NCBI GenBank assembly: GCA_025060195.1
Contig: JANXCQ010000015.1
Coordinates: 1-64,000, forward strand
Reading direction: 5' to 3'
DNA length: 64,000 bases
Source: Gemmatales bacterium
GTDB taxonomy: Bacteria > Planctomycetota > Planctomycetia > Gemmatales > HRBIN36
How positions within the stretch are numbered: position 1 is the first letter of the stretch; the number at the start of each line of letters is the position of its first letter. Both the position numbers and the translations under genes were made by a program. The notes below the pieces were generated by a model. That model had not been told where the DNA came from. It saw nothing but the letters and a program-made list of their open reading frames with translations, and searched no databases. This document shows, piece by piece, positions 47,698 to 57,262 of this stretch.

Positions 47698-49965
47698 ATG
47701 AGTCTGAGCTGGTTGGTGCCGATGGTCACTGGGGTGGGTGCGTTGTTCTTGGCCGCCCCGATTATCATCCATCTACTGTTTCGTCAAAAGCCCAAGCGCC
47801 TTCCCTTTCCCGCCCTGCGACTTATCCAGCAACGAAAACGCACCTTGATGCGTAAACTAAGGCTGCGACATTTATTGCTTCTAGCGCTGCGGCTTTTGCT
47901 CATCGGGTTAGTCGCGGCTGCCTTGGGCCGACCGGTACTCAGTGGCGCAGGTCGCCTTCTGCCTGTGGGCAGCCCCATTGCCGCGATTTTGATTTTCGAC
48001 ACCAGCGTCAGCATGAGTTATCAGCTGGAAGGCCAATCGCTATTGCAACGGGCTCAGGCCCTGGCTGCCGAATACGTACGCCGACTCCCCGAAGGCAGCC
48101 GCGTCGCCGTTGTGGATAGCGCTGAGCCACGTGTGGAGTTTCGCGACCGCGGGGAAGCGCAAATCTTGATCGATAATCTTACCATTCGCTATCGCAATAG
48201 TCCTGTATTACAAGCAGTGTCCACCGTGCTCCAGCAGATGCTCCATGCCGACGAAAAATGGCCACGGCTCCCGACGGTGATTTGCGTCTTCTCTGATCGT
48301 ACGGCCGGTTCTTGGAGCACCGAGGCCGCAGGCCGTATTCGCGACCTGCGCGACCAACTCGCGCGCCAACTGGAAAGTGTGGCACCTGAGGCGGAATCGT
48401 CCGAAGCCCCTCAAGTGCCGATTCTGTATTTCGACTTAGCGCCTCCTCGACCGATCAACGTGGCCATCGCCACCATCAGCTTAGCTGTAGGCGACGGCAT
48501 TCCATTGGAGAAACTCCCCTACGGTGTGAGGCTAAATCAGTTCGTCCAGCTGCAAGCAGAGATTCGGGGCGTCGGTGCGCCAGTAGATTTAGAAGTCGAA
48601 TTAACCTTCGGAGACCAGCCGCATGACGTCAAGCGACTGCAAATCGCGGCCGAAGAAGGGCAGGGGCGCACGGTCACGGTGCGATTCCGACCGTTTGCGG
48701 TAACTACTCCTGTTGTCCAAGGCCGCATCCGCTTGCGCAGTTCCGATTTACTCGAGGCGGACAATGTTCGCTATTGGACGCTGTTAGCGCAGCAGCAACG
48801 TGTCTGGCTCGTTGCGGATCAATTGGCCGATGCCCAAATCTGGAAAAACGCCCTCGAGGCGCTGAGCGGCGGTGGTCTCCTTCCTGTCGAAGTACGCACG
48901 CTGACTCCCGACCAGGTTCTAGCCGAGCTGCCACAACAGGCCCCTGAAGTGCTTTGTTTGCTCAACGTCGCCAAGCCCAGCGATGAGTTCTGGCAGCGCC
49001 TGCGGAATTATTTGCTTCTCGGCGGACGCGTGGTTCTGGCCTTAGGCGCTGATATTGCACCCTCCGCTTACAACACGGATGACGCACGCCAAGTGATGCC
49101 CGTGCAAGTACAAACTTCTGCCGAACTGCCTTTCGACACATTTGTTGAAGTGGCCGACTATGGCGCCCATCCGCTCCTGACACCTTATCGCGATTGGAAC
49201 ACCGATCTGACTGTGGCCCGCGTTTACCGCATTTGGCAAGTGGAAATATTACGCCAAGGCGAGCAACCGCTGGGACAAATCCTCGCGCGGGTCAGCCACG
49301 AGGCCAGGCCTCTAATTCTCGAGCGAAGCTTCGACTCCCCCCAAGGTCATGGCAAACTGTTAGTGTTCACGACGCCCCTGTACCGCCGCACTTCTCCGCA
49401 ATGGAGCGATTGGAACAACTTTTATCAACCCTGGCAGACGAACTTCGCTCTGCCTTTCGTGACGGTGCGCTACCTTTTGCAGGCCCAAACCGAGCGAACT
49501 AACTGGATTGTGGGCGAAGAAACCCCTTGCGTACCCCTCCCCAGTGCTGCCGAAACGGGATTTAGCTGGGAACTGCGTGGCCCTGAAAGCCGCAGCGGCA
49601 CCTTAGAGCAACGGCAACGGGAGCTTTTCCTGGACCGCTTGGATCGGCCAGGCAATTACACAGTGCGCGATCTGCACGAAAAATGGCTCCGTGCCTTCAG
49701 TCTGAATCTGCCTCCGAAAGAAACGGAATTGCTCGAAGGACGTATCTCGGATGAAGAAATCCGTTCCACCCTCGGCGAAACCAGCTTGCTTCAGGCAGAT
49801 AGCTCTGTACAGTTGGTGGACCTAGCCCGCACCCGCCTAGGCCAGAATCCGCCGTTGGAACTGTTACCCTTTCTTCTGCTACTGGTGGTGGTCCTGCTCG
49901 CTGTGGAAAGCTGGGTAGCCAATCGTTTCTATAAACCCGAAGCTCAGGAGGCCGAGCATGGCTGA
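47698..49965 (+). CDS. BatA-like membrane protein with VWA domain
   Basis: A 755-residue protein with an N-terminal BatA membrane region (LVPMVTGVGALFLAAPIIIH, FRQKPKRLPFPALRLI, then a second helix at about 58-77). A VWA-type domain with ILIFDTSVSMSY (about 98-109) follows, then a long beta-rich region and one transmembrane helix near the end (LLPFLLLLVVVLLAVESWV). It starts 16 bases after the DUF58 gene and overlaps the following gene by 8 bases, so the three genes act together, probably in the cell envelope. Confidence 0.88.
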   Translation: MSLSWLVPMVTGVGALFLAAPIIIHLLFRQKPKRLPFPALRLIQQRKRTLMRKLRLRHLLLLALRLLLIGLVAAALGRPVLSGAGRLLPVGSPIAAILIFDTSVSMSYQLEGQSLLQRAQALAAEYVRRLPEGSRVAVVDSAEPRVEFRDRGEAQILIDNLTIRYRNSPVLQAVSTVLQQMLHADEKWPRLPTVICVFSDRTAGSWSTEAAGRIRDLRDQLARQLESVAPEAESSEAPQVPILYFDLAPPRPINVAIATISLAVGDGIPLEKLPYGVRLNQFVQLQAEIRGVGAPVDLEVELTFGDQPHDVKRLQIAAEEGQGRTVTVRFRPFAVTTPVVQGRIRLRSSDLLEADNVRYWTLLAQQQRVWLVADQLADAQIWKNALEALSGGGLLPVEVRTLTPDQVLAELPQQAPEVLCLLNVAKPSDEFWQRLRNYLLLGGRVVLALGADIAPSAYNTDDARQVMPVQVQTSAELPFDTFVEVADYGAHPLLTPYRDWNTDLTVARVYRIWQVEILRQGEQPLGQILARVSHEARPLILERSFDSPQGHGKLLVFTTPLYRRTSPQWSDWNNFYQPWQTNFALPFVTVRYLLQAQTERTNWIVGEETPCVPLPSAAETGFSWELRGPESRSGTLEQRQRELFLDRLDRPGNYTVRDLHEKWLRAFSLNLPPKETELLEGRISDEEIRSTLGETSLLQADSSVQLVDLARTRLGQNPPLELLPFLLLLVVVLLAVESWVANRFYKPEAQEAEHG

Positions 49966-52585
49966 GTTCCTGCCCCGACTCAACCAACCCTGGGAACCGT
50001 TGACCTTGCCCGTGGTGCTGGCGGTGTGCGCCCTAGTAGCGGTGCTCACCGTTTGGAGTTATCTGGGACTCCGCTCTGCCGTACGTTGGATGCTGGCTCT
50101 GGGCATGGTCGCAGCACTTGTGTATGCAATCGCCGGGCTAGCTGGCTCCTACTCGGCCCGCGCCGGCCAACTCTCCAGCTTAGGCGAAGCCTTCCGCGAA
50201 CAACTGTGGACTTTGACGGGCTGTGGCCTGATCATCGCAGGTTGCCTGGTGGCCTTACGCATGACGGCTTCCTGGAGGCAACCGTCCGCCACAGTGGCAC
50301 AGCCTCGCCAAGTGGCCATTCTTCTGACCTTGCGCCTGCTGACCGTCTTAGTCCTCGGTCTAATCTTGCTACGCCCCAGCTGGGAATTCACCACTACGGA
50401 GACCCGCACGGGCCAAGTCATTATTTTGCTCGACGAAAGTAGGAGTATGCAAGAACGCGATGAGCTACCCGATATGTCCCGTTGGCAGAAAGCGGTCGCC
50501 GAACTACAGCAGGCTCGCGAACTGATCGAGCAACTCCAGCGCGAGCGCACCGTAGAACTCGCCCTTTTCACCTTTCACGTCGCAGGGCACCTCAGACCAA
50601 TCCCTGCGGAAACCTGGCCGAAAGCGGAGCACAATCCTGACGGCGGCAACACGGGCCTACTCGATGCCCTGGTTCGCGTGCTGCAAGAGCGAAGGCAAGC
50701 TTCGGACAAGCCTGTCTTAGCCGTCATCCTTTTGAGCGATGGGCGGGATACTTACAACTTCCCCAGGCTCGACGAAGTCGTGCAAAAGGCACGCGAACAA
50801 TCAACACGCATCCATGCAATCGGTTTCGGCCATCCCGGCGGTACCAAGGCCTTACCCGACGTCGAAGTAGCCCGAATCGAAGCGCCACGCCACGTCCGCA
50901 TCAAAGACCGCCTCGTCGTCACCGGCGTGGTGAACACTCAACAACTCCTGAACCAGCCTATCACCATTCGCCTGCTCATTGACGGTAAACCCGCAGTGCA
51001 TGCGGAAAAGCCCAACCAGGAGGTGACTTACACCATCACGCCCGAGCGGCATCAGCAGACTTTCCGTTTTGCCCTGCCCCCTGCACGCTCCCCCGACCAA
51101 CCCGGTAATATTCGCGTCTCCCTGCGTGCGGACTTCCAGCCCGCCGAACGCGACCTGAGTAACAATGAAAAAGTTACCACGATCACGGTGACCAAAGAAG
51201 GGCTTAGCGTGTTATACCTCGACCGCCTCCGCGCTTGGGAACCCCGGGAAATCGCTCGCGCGTTCAAAGGGGATGAACGTATTTCGCTCTTTACCGACTT
51301 CAATTACCGCGTTACCGAGCCGAATAGCTGGCGCCAAAAGCTGCTCGAGAATCTCCGCAACACCCAATACGACGTCTTCATCCTAGGCGACATTCCCGCC
51401 TCTCAGTTCAGTCCTGAAATTCTTCAACATCTTGCCGACGCCGTGGACAAGCGCGGAGCGGGATTGTTAATGATCGGCGGACATCAAAGTTTTGCCGCGG
51501 GCGGCTGGCACAACACTCCCCTGGCCAAAGTCTTGCCCGTGGACATGAGCGAGAGCGGCTCCTTAGAAGGCGGACCCAACCGAATCCTCGATGTTCCCTT
51601 TATTCCCGAACCGCGCGCCCTGGCCGAGCATCACTTCATCCTTCGGCAAGGCCCCGACCCGAAAACTTCGTTGCAACGCTGGCAGCAACTGCCTCCTTGT
51701 TCAGGCGGCAGCAAATTAGGCCGACCCGTTGTACGGGCCCAAGTCTTGGCTACGTCCCAGCCCGACGGCAAAGGCGAAATCTTGCTTGCCGTACTCGACG
51801 GCATCGGCAAGGGACGTTCCGCCGCCCTGGCTGTGGACACCACCTGGCGCTGGACCATGCCCCCCTTCGACAAGCGGCTACTGTTCAAACCGCTCCCTCC
51901 GGGAGAACTGACTGAAGGACAAATTGCCTTCATTCGTTTTTGGCGCCAACTGGTACTTTGGCTCGCTCGCCAGGAACAGCAAGGCGATGCCATTTATGCC
52001 GATCTCGAAGTCCTTGATTTACCCCGCGGCTCTTCCCAAGGAGTTCTACTCCAGGCGGTACGTGTTCAACCCGGCGGCCATCGGGATGAACGCTTGCCCG
52101 TCGAAAGCGTTATCTTCCACCTGGAGCTTCTCAAGCCCGGGGAAGATACTCCGCGGCGGCTCTCGCTGGAAGCACGCAGTGGCGCCGACGGCAAAGTCCG
52201 TGTTACCCTTCCCCGCGATGAAACCCTGCAACCCGGCCAATACGTGTTATTCGTCTCAGCCGAACATAACGGCAAACCTTTCGCAGAACGCATTTCCGTA
52301 TCGTTCCTCGTCAGCGACATTAGCCGCGAAGACCTCAATCGCTCCGCTAACTTCGACCTTCTGCAACAGCTTTGCGCCCGCACAGGCGGCATCTTCCAAG
52401 CCCACAGCGGTCTAACCAAACTTCTGGAACAATATCGCACCGGCGAGTCTCTGGTGCGCACTATCACCGAGCGTTATCCCGATTGGGACAAGCCCATGCC
52501 CTTGGCCCAAGGCCTAGCCCTGCTCCTCTTCGCCCTCCTCATCATCGCCGAATGGACTCTCCGCCGCTACTGGGGTCTCGTGTAA
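49958..52585 (+). CDS. membrane VWA protein with glutamine-amidotransferase-like region
   Basis: An 875-residue protein. Several transmembrane segments occupy the first 135 residues, followed by a VWA domain with metal site ILLDESRSMQ (about 155-164) and ILLSDGRD. A long periplasmic portion includes a class I amidotransferase-like stretch (DVFILGDIPASQFSPE, GAGLLMIGGHQSFAAGGW). A C-terminal membrane helix precedes RRYWGLV. This architecture is common in planctomycetes beside DUF58 and BatA genes; function unknown. AGGAGG precedes the ATG, and the first 8 bases overlap the BatA-like gene. Confidence 0.87.
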   Translation: MAEFLPRLNQPWEPLTLPVVLAVCALVAVLTVWSYLGLRSAVRWMLALGMVAALVYAIAGLAGSYSARAGQLSSLGEAFREQLWTLTGCGLIIAGCLVALRMTASWRQPSATVAQPRQVAILLTLRLLTVLVLGLILLRPSWEFTTTETRTGQVIILLDESRSMQERDELPDMSRWQKAVAELQQARELIEQLQRERTVELALFTFHVAGHLRPIPAETWPKAEHNPDGGNTGLLDALVRVLQERRQASDKPVLAVILLSDGRDTYNFPRLDEVVQKAREQSTRIHAIGFGHPGGTKALPDVEVARIEAPRHVRIKDRLVVTGVVNTQQLLNQPITIRLLIDGKPAVHAEKPNQEVTYTITPERHQQTFRFALPPARSPDQPGNIRVSLRADFQPAERDLSNNEKVTTITVTKEGLSVLYLDRLRAWEPREIARAFKGDERISLFTDFNYRVTEPNSWRQKLLENLRNTQYDVFILGDIPASQFSPEILQHLADAVDKRGAGLLMIGGHQSFAAGGWHNTPLAKVLPVDMSESGSLEGGPNRILDVPFIPEPRALAEHHFILRQGPDPKTSLQRWQQLPPCSGGSKLGRPVVRAQVLATSQPDGKGEILLAVLDGIGKGRSAALAVDTTWRWTMPPFDKRLLFKPLPPGELTEGQIAFIRFWRQLVLWLARQEQQGDAIYADLEVLDLPRGSSQGVLLQAVRVQPGGHRDERLPVESVIFHLELLKPGEDTPRRLSLEARSGADGKVRVTLPRDETLQPGQYVLFVSAEHNGKPFAERISVSFLVSDISREDLNRSANFDLLQQLCARTGGIFQAHSGLTKLLEQYRTGESLVRTITERYPDWDKPMPLAQGLALLLFALLIIAEWTLRRYWGLV

Positions 52586-53077
52586 GATGCTCCGCAGAGA
52601 ACCCGACCCGCTAACCTGGCAAACCTGACATGGCTGAGACGCTCTAGCCCAACGCACAACGTTCCTTCTGGTTCTAGTGAGGAGAATGCCAGACAAAATG
52701 CAGCTTAGCAAATCTCTTGTTGACCTGATCTGTTGCGATTTTGCTGAAAGCCTAAATTTGGAAGTGCAAGCTATTTATACCTTACCTCGGGGCAAGGGAA
52801 ACAGCTCTCAACAGCTGGGGCGTTTTGGTCGGGCCGAACTTCGCAAGTGCGTCAATCTTAGGCGCAAGCCCACTGAATAGGCCATGGGCCGCTGCTATGG
52901 AACGCGTACCTAAATCCCTCGCCCCAAGCACCCCTAAGCCGGAGTCCTTAGCCCCATCGTCGGGACGAGAGGACTCATTGTCAGGACGAGAGGAGCCGCT
53001 TCTCTCTTTTCGCGCTCGCTCCCGTTTCTTCGTGGATAAGTTGAAAAACAGCCCAACGTGTCAGCGAGAGGTTTGAG
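52586..53077. other. gap upstream of the restriction endonuclease pseudogene
   Basis: It holds a 60-codon open frame from the ATG at 52698 (SD-like AGGAG 13 bases upstream) with no recognisable family, and an 11-base direct repeat GGACGAGAGGA at 52963 and 52984. The end (about 53010-53077) reads SRFFVDKLK and then, after a one-base shift in a run of five A, TAQRVSERFE, which could be the decayed start of the endonuclease. No methyltransferase gene was found. Confidence 0.4.
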
Positions 53078-53898
53078 ATGCTGAATGATTATAAACTTTA
53101 TAAACTTACCTGGCCCAACCAGGCTATTACCACAGATTAGGGAACTAGCCAGACGGCTTTTGAAAACCGAAAGCAGGATGACACGCCACCGCACTTTGTT
53201 TTTGTTCACCCTGAAATCCTGCGGGAAAGACCCGACCTACTCGAGTATTACCGAGCCATGGCGTGCTTATCGAAAAAAGGGCTGTCCCAACTGACGCGCG
53301 GCCTCCCGCAAGAAGAACGCCGGATTCATGAGGTGAAGATACTTAATCAATTGCTCAGTTCTATAGTAGAACAAACTTTTACTTTCACGGAACAGATAGC
53401 ACGTTGCTTCATTATGGCACAACTGGGCTCCGAAATTCAAGGTAGTTGGGTGAACGACATTGGCCGGCGGGCGGCTGATAAAGTCTGGAACATGATCAAA
53501 CAATTTGCAGAGGCACAGAACTATGTCATAGACGCTACTGAGCAGTCATTAGTTCTTACGAATAAGGTCGTGCTCAACCCAAAAAAGCGAACCTGATATA
53601 GAAGGGCGAGACTCTTATAACACGTTGATTGCTGACCTGGAAATCAAGGGGAGCTTAGATTCAGCAGGCGCATAAACTCGTCATGGTGAGGCGAAGAAGA
53701 GCTTTGAAAAAGTTAGGCGGGAGAATCTGCGGTGCACTACTATTTATGTAGTGAGTTGCCTCCCAGAAAGTGTCAGACGCCTAGTTGAGAAAGACAGCCA
53801 AGTTACCTATGTCTGGGACTGAACTGGGGCTAAACGAGGAATATCGCCTGGAAAAGCTCCATGAGTTGTTTGTTCATGTACTCAGAGTACCGCAATGA
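53078..53898 (+). pseudogene. decayed type II restriction endonuclease (XcyI-like, PD-(D/E)XK)
   Basis: Reading through lesions gives one coherent protein: LNDYKLYKLTWPNQAITTD, stop TAG (53138), then HFVFVHPEILRERPDLLEYYRAMACLS and a helical region. A +1 shift lies in the A6 run at 53581-53586. SEPDIEG with ADLEIKGSLDSAGA (PD and E-x-K active-site pattern) follows, then stop TAA (53673), RHGEAKKSFEK, IYVVSCLPESVRRL, a second shift near 53815, and LHELFVHVLRVPQ ending at 53898. The YYR...K pattern, EIKG and AKKSFE recall XcyI-type endonucleases; this family call is from memory. Two stops and two shifts mean no active enzyme. The start may lie further upstream. No methylase partner is visible. 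Confidence 0.7.
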
Positions 53899-53907
53899 AT
53901 TACCCAT

Positions 53908-55170
53908 CTATTTCCGCGGAGAACTGGGCGGGAAAATCACGGCAATATTGTCATAAAGAATCTGGCGGGCTAATTGTAACGCGGCCTCCTCTGACCAACC
54001 ACGACCCTGGATATATTCATCGGCCAGCACCTCCGCCAACACACGACGAAACATGTTAAACTTCGGTAGCACAAACTCTAATTTATAGGCATCACTATAG
54101 TAGCCGACCAATTTGGTCTTGGGCACCCCTTGCAACCGCGTGCTTAGGTCATGTCGAATGAAGCCAGGTAAGTTACTATACCACCAATGTCCCGAGGCGA
54201 TCACATTGGGAAAAATCCAGCTATAAGCTACCAGCTCGGCATTTTGAATACTGGAAAGGATAGAGACACAAAAAGTTACCTGCGGAAATGCATTGAACAG
54301 CTCGCGATATTGCCATAATGAGGTTCGTTGATCGAATAAATCCTGACCCTGATAGACACCGTGCTTATAAACGCCTCGATGCACGCCAATCATTAGATCG
54401 AAGGGTAATTTATAGTGACGACAGCACTCCGCCAGTTTCCAGAAAACCCAACGACTAAGCTCCGGGCTCGGGGCATCTAGTCTGATAGAAGCGCCAGGCT
54501 CGGGGGGCATGGGGGTGAAATCGGGAGGCAATGAAATAGCGCATGCTCGTGCCCCGTGACTAACAAAATGATGAAATAACCGCTCGAGAGCTTCTTGCAC
54601 GTGCTCCAAACGCCCTAATTCTATCCCCGTGGCCCGAGCTAAGCGTTCTCGAACTTCTGGCAAATGCAGACGAAACACTAAGTCGTCGGTGCGCAGACAG
54701 GGAACATAAAATTGTGTATCGAAGCCCTTTAGCGGATCGTCAAAGTCATTCGTTAGGAATATCTGTTCAATGTTACTGCGTTGAATGACATGCCGGGCCC
54801 AATCGGGTTGTGCCATTACCTCCTCGGCACGTTGCCAAAGCCAATCCGCATCCTCGGCTCGAATCCGATTTTTGGGAAATCCTAAAAAAGTCTGCGCAAT
54901 CTCTACCAGCCACGTCGCTTGTACCGTATTATCAAAGCGCTCTAAAAATGTTAGTAAAATACGACACCTTTCCCGAGCAGGAAAGTCCGCCTGCAAGGGT
55001 CCGTGTGACATTCCGGCGGAATGGGCTAATTCTGTGTAATAGTGATAGCCGAGAATATCGTCTAGGGAACGCGCCGCAGGGCTGCGGGGAGAAATGTGGG
55101 TGTGCGGGTCTCGAATTGGGATCTTAGCGATCTGTTCATAAAGCTCATTCACTAGACGTATATCCGCCAT
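53908..55170 (-). CDS. uronate isomerase-like amidohydrolase
   Basis: A 420-residue amidohydrolase-fold protein related to glucuronate isomerase (UxaC). The metal motif is PIRDPHTHI (about 18-26); later conserved parts include FLTNDFDDPLKG, FDLMIGVHRGVY, and ASGHWWYSNLPGF with KLVGYYSDAYKLEFVLPKF. It is about 50 residues shorter than typical UxaC, so the exact substrate is uncertain. I choose the ATG at 55170 with AAGGAG 9 bases upstream instead of 55212. No other uronate catabolic genes are adjacent. Confidence 0.8.
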   Translation of the reverse strand: MADIRLVNELYEQIAKIPIRDPHTHISPRSPAARSLDDILGYHYYTELAHSAGMSHGPLQADFPARERCRILLTFLERFDNTVQATWLVEIAQTFLGFPKNRIRAEDADWLWQRAEEVMAQPDWARHVIQRSNIEQIFLTNDFDDPLKGFDTQFYVPCLRTDDLVFRLHLPEVRERLARATGIELGRLEHVQEALERLFHHFVSHGARACAISLPPDFTPMPPEPGASIRLDAPSPELSRWVFWKLAECCRHYKLPFDLMIGVHRGVYKHGVYQGQDLFDQRTSLWQYRELFNAFPQVTFCVSILSSIQNAELVAYSWIFPNVIASGHWWYSNLPGFIRHDLSTRLQGVPKTKLVGYYSDAYKLEFVLPKFNMFRRVLAEVLADEYIQGRGWSEEAALQLARQILYDNIAVIFPPSSPRK

Positions 55171-55346
55171 AATGCTTAGCTCCTTGATATTACAGATTAT
55201 TTTCTTTGACACCGTTCCCCTGTTTTAGTGACATATTGTGTAAGCCACTTAATGACAACTTCACCTCCGAAACCCGAGAAATCTTATGAGATAGTAAAAA
55301 CTGTCGCCGTATAGCCGCGAGAGACCCCAATATATTCGAGGATTCC

Positions 55347-56162
55347 ATGAATAAGTCAATCTATCGGCAAGCCGACTATCAGTCAAAATCAGACCAGGAT
55401 AAATTTCAGGAAAAAAATCTCCCCATTCTCCGATTTAGCAAAAATATAGCGCCCAGTGTTGATAAGGGAAAAAACAACCGACCGGGCGCTAAACAATATA
55501 CGAGCATGCAAGCACTGGCTGAGTTTGAACGTTGGTCTCGTACTTATGACCGCAGCCTCCTGCAATATCTACTTTTTGAGCCTACTCATCAGGTGCTTTT
55601 GCGTTACTTAGGGCCAGGTGATCGCAAGATTCTGGACATAGGCTGTGGCACGGGGAAGTTTCTTGTCACTATAGCGGAACGATTTCCTGCGACCCAATTA
55701 GTCGGGCTGGACTTATGTCCTGGCATGTTACAACGCGCCAGCGAGCGCTGCCAACCTTATGGTTCTCGAATATGCTTAGTCCGTGGCGATAGCACTTATC
55801 TACCATTTCAAGATAATCAGTTCGACGTGGTCACCTGTAGTCATAGCTTTCATCACTATCCTGATCAGCAGCGGGCTATTGCCGAAATGTATCGCATTTT
55901 AAGACCTAATGGTCGGCTTCTGTTAGTAGATGGAGATCGCGATGGCTGGTGGGGTTGGTTCATCTATGACATTTGTGTGCCATGGATCGAAGGCGGCGTT
56001 CATCATTGCTCGGCTCGGCAGTTTCGTCAACTTTGTCAGGCGGCAGGCTTTCAGCAAATCCAACAAACCCGCTTTGGCTACTTAGCTCCGTTTTTAGTCA
56101 CCGTCGCTGTCGCAGCAAAATCTAGCGTAGCTGGTCAACTGCCTGTTGCCCGTGCGGCCTAA
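55347..56162 (+). CDS. class I SAM-dependent methyltransferase
   Basis: A 271-residue methyltransferase. The SAM motif I is ILDIGCGTG (95-103); VGLDLCPGML and DNQFDVVTCSHSFHHYPDQ (motif II/III) and ILRPNGRLLLVDGDRDGWWG follow as in UbiE/BioC-like enzymes acting on small molecules. The N-terminal 55 residues are polar, Lys/Asn/Gln-rich and unconserved. Substrate unknown. GAGG lies 5 bases before the ATG. The gene is divergent from the uronate isomerase gene. Confidence 0.87.
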   Translation: MNKSIYRQADYQSKSDQDKFQEKNLPILRFSKNIAPSVDKGKNNRPGAKQYTSMQALAEFERWSRTYDRSLLQYLLFEPTHQVLLRYLGPGDRKILDIGCGTGKFLVTIAERFPATQLVGLDLCPGMLQRASERCQPYGSRICLVRGDSTYLPFQDNQFDVVTCSHSFHHYPDQQRAIAEMYRILRPNGRLLLVDGDRDGWWGWFIYDICVPWIEGGVHHCSARQFRQLCQAAGFQQIQQTRFGYLAPFLVTVAVAAKSSVAGQLPVARAA

Positions 56163-56531
56163 GTCATGGAATCATGCAACAAAACGATAAGTAAGTTGCT
56201 TTAGGTACGTGCATGTAGTCTGACGACTTGGGGATCGGCTTAGCGCACGAGAGCGGCGCCTATCATGAAAGTACGGAGGCGCTGAAGTTGTTCAGGTAGA
56301 GATTCCCTGCGGGCGGTCCCGCTGGTACAATATGATGCCTAGTCCACTGGCCTATGGGCTGCACGGCCAAGGTGGCGTATGCTCATTCCTATGTGAAGTC
56401 GAAGATCTGCATTCCTTCGACCTTTCGGACTTTTGGCTCGATGGAGAGGGAGAAGGCTTGCCCCCTATCGCAGTAGGACTGGGTGAAATGCTTTTTAAAA
56501 GAGCTTACTCTTCTGCTGATCCGCCATCGCT
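56163..56531. other. gap upstream of tRNA-Pro
   Basis: No gene accepted. A 69-codon frame at 56332-56541 overlaps the tRNA start, lacks an SD and has no family features. Confidence 0.4.
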
Positions 56532-57050
56532 CGGGGCGTAGCTCAGCTTGGCGAGAGCGCCTGGTTTGGGACCAGGAGGTCGCAGGTTCGAATCCTGTCG
56601 CCCCGACTGGATTTGCTCAGCGAGGCTGGGCGGTAGGCGAAAGAGCCGAAACCAGCCTGGACAAGCGGTAAACGGCAGCAAACGTGGTTGACGAAAAACA
56701 AAACCGTAAAGCCGCGGCGGTCGAAACCAGTCCGGCGGGTTCCAATGCCAGACGCTGTCGGAGACGAAGTGTTCCCGCTCGGTGTAACAAAGGCAGTCCA
56801 CCAGTTCGACTTGGCCAATGATTCCGCCCCGCAAACTGGCTAGTTGGCACGCGATGTCCGGCAAAAGGTAGGGCAGATGGCGTTCATCGGGTTGACGCGC
56901 GGCGTGAATCAAAAGCGGGCCACGATACGCCGTGGGCCAAGTTCGGACTTCAATGGTCTTGTAACCCAGCACGACCAGTGCGGCCCAAGGCTGCTTCAGA
57001 GACAGGGCCAAGGGAGCACTGGGGCGCCGTCGCCACTTGGGCTGGGACAA
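56505..57050 (-). CDS. ASCH domain protein; reading frame runs through antisense of tRNA-Pro
   Basis: A 181-residue frame whose first about 140 residues form an ASCH domain. LALSLKQPWAALVVLGYKTIEVR (14-36, quoted in parts) and GPLLIHAAR (44-52) are typical; GGIIGQVELVDCL follows. ASCH domains are PUA-like RNA-binding folds. Residues from about 149 (SGRQDSNLRPPGPKPGALAK) are the antisense translation of the tRNA gene, a well-known artefact sequence, and the stop is past it. So the true end was probably lost or lies differently. The start is TTG at 57050 with GAGG 9 bases upstream. It is divergent from the kinase gene. Confidence 0.7.
   Translation of the reverse strand: MSQPKWRRRPSAPLALSLKQPWAALVVLGYKTIEVRTWPTAYRGPLLIHAARQPDERHLPYLLPDIACQLASLRGGIIGQVELVDCLCYTEREHFVSDSVWHWNPPDWFRPPRLYGFVFRQPRLLPFTACPGWFRLFRLPPSLAEQIQSGRQDSNLRPPGPKPGALAKLSYAPSDGGSAEE
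56532..56606 (+). tRNA. tRNA-Pro (anticodon TGG)
   Basis: A complete 75-base cloverleaf. Acceptor CGGGGCG (56532-56538) pairs with CGCCCCG (56599-56605), followed by discriminator A. D-arm GCTC/GAGC, anticodon stem CCTGG/CCAGG with loop TTTGGGA, and T-arm GCAGG-TTCGAAT-CCTGT are standard. CCA is not encoded. The antisense strand is covered by the end of the ASCH reading frame. Confidence 0.96.
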
Positions 57051-57262
57051 GTTTCAGTTCCTCTCCTGAGCTTAGACTTTTTCCGATAGTAGCGATTTGT
57101 CGCAGCGCGACAAGTTTGCCGAGGATTACCGTATAAGCTAAACTTGTGGGGCAAACCGCTGCTGTGTGCTGAGCATCCAAGAACGTAAGGTCGAGGTGGC
57201 AGTCCCAGCGCAAAGATTTTTTGGCGCACTGAAAAAGGCATTCGATCACGCCCCCAGTAGCT

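Noticed and set aside
52698-52880. 60-codon frame upstream of the endonuclease pseudogene
   Set aside because: An SD-like sequence exists but at poor spacing, and the translation matches nothing I know; described only within the gap entry.
52963-52994. Two copies of GGACGAGAGGA as the start of a CRISPR or tandem array
   Set aside because: Only two copies, 21 bases apart, with no further units.
56332-56541. 69-codon frame upstream of tRNA-Pro
   Set aside because: It runs into the tRNA and lacks an SD and any family feature.
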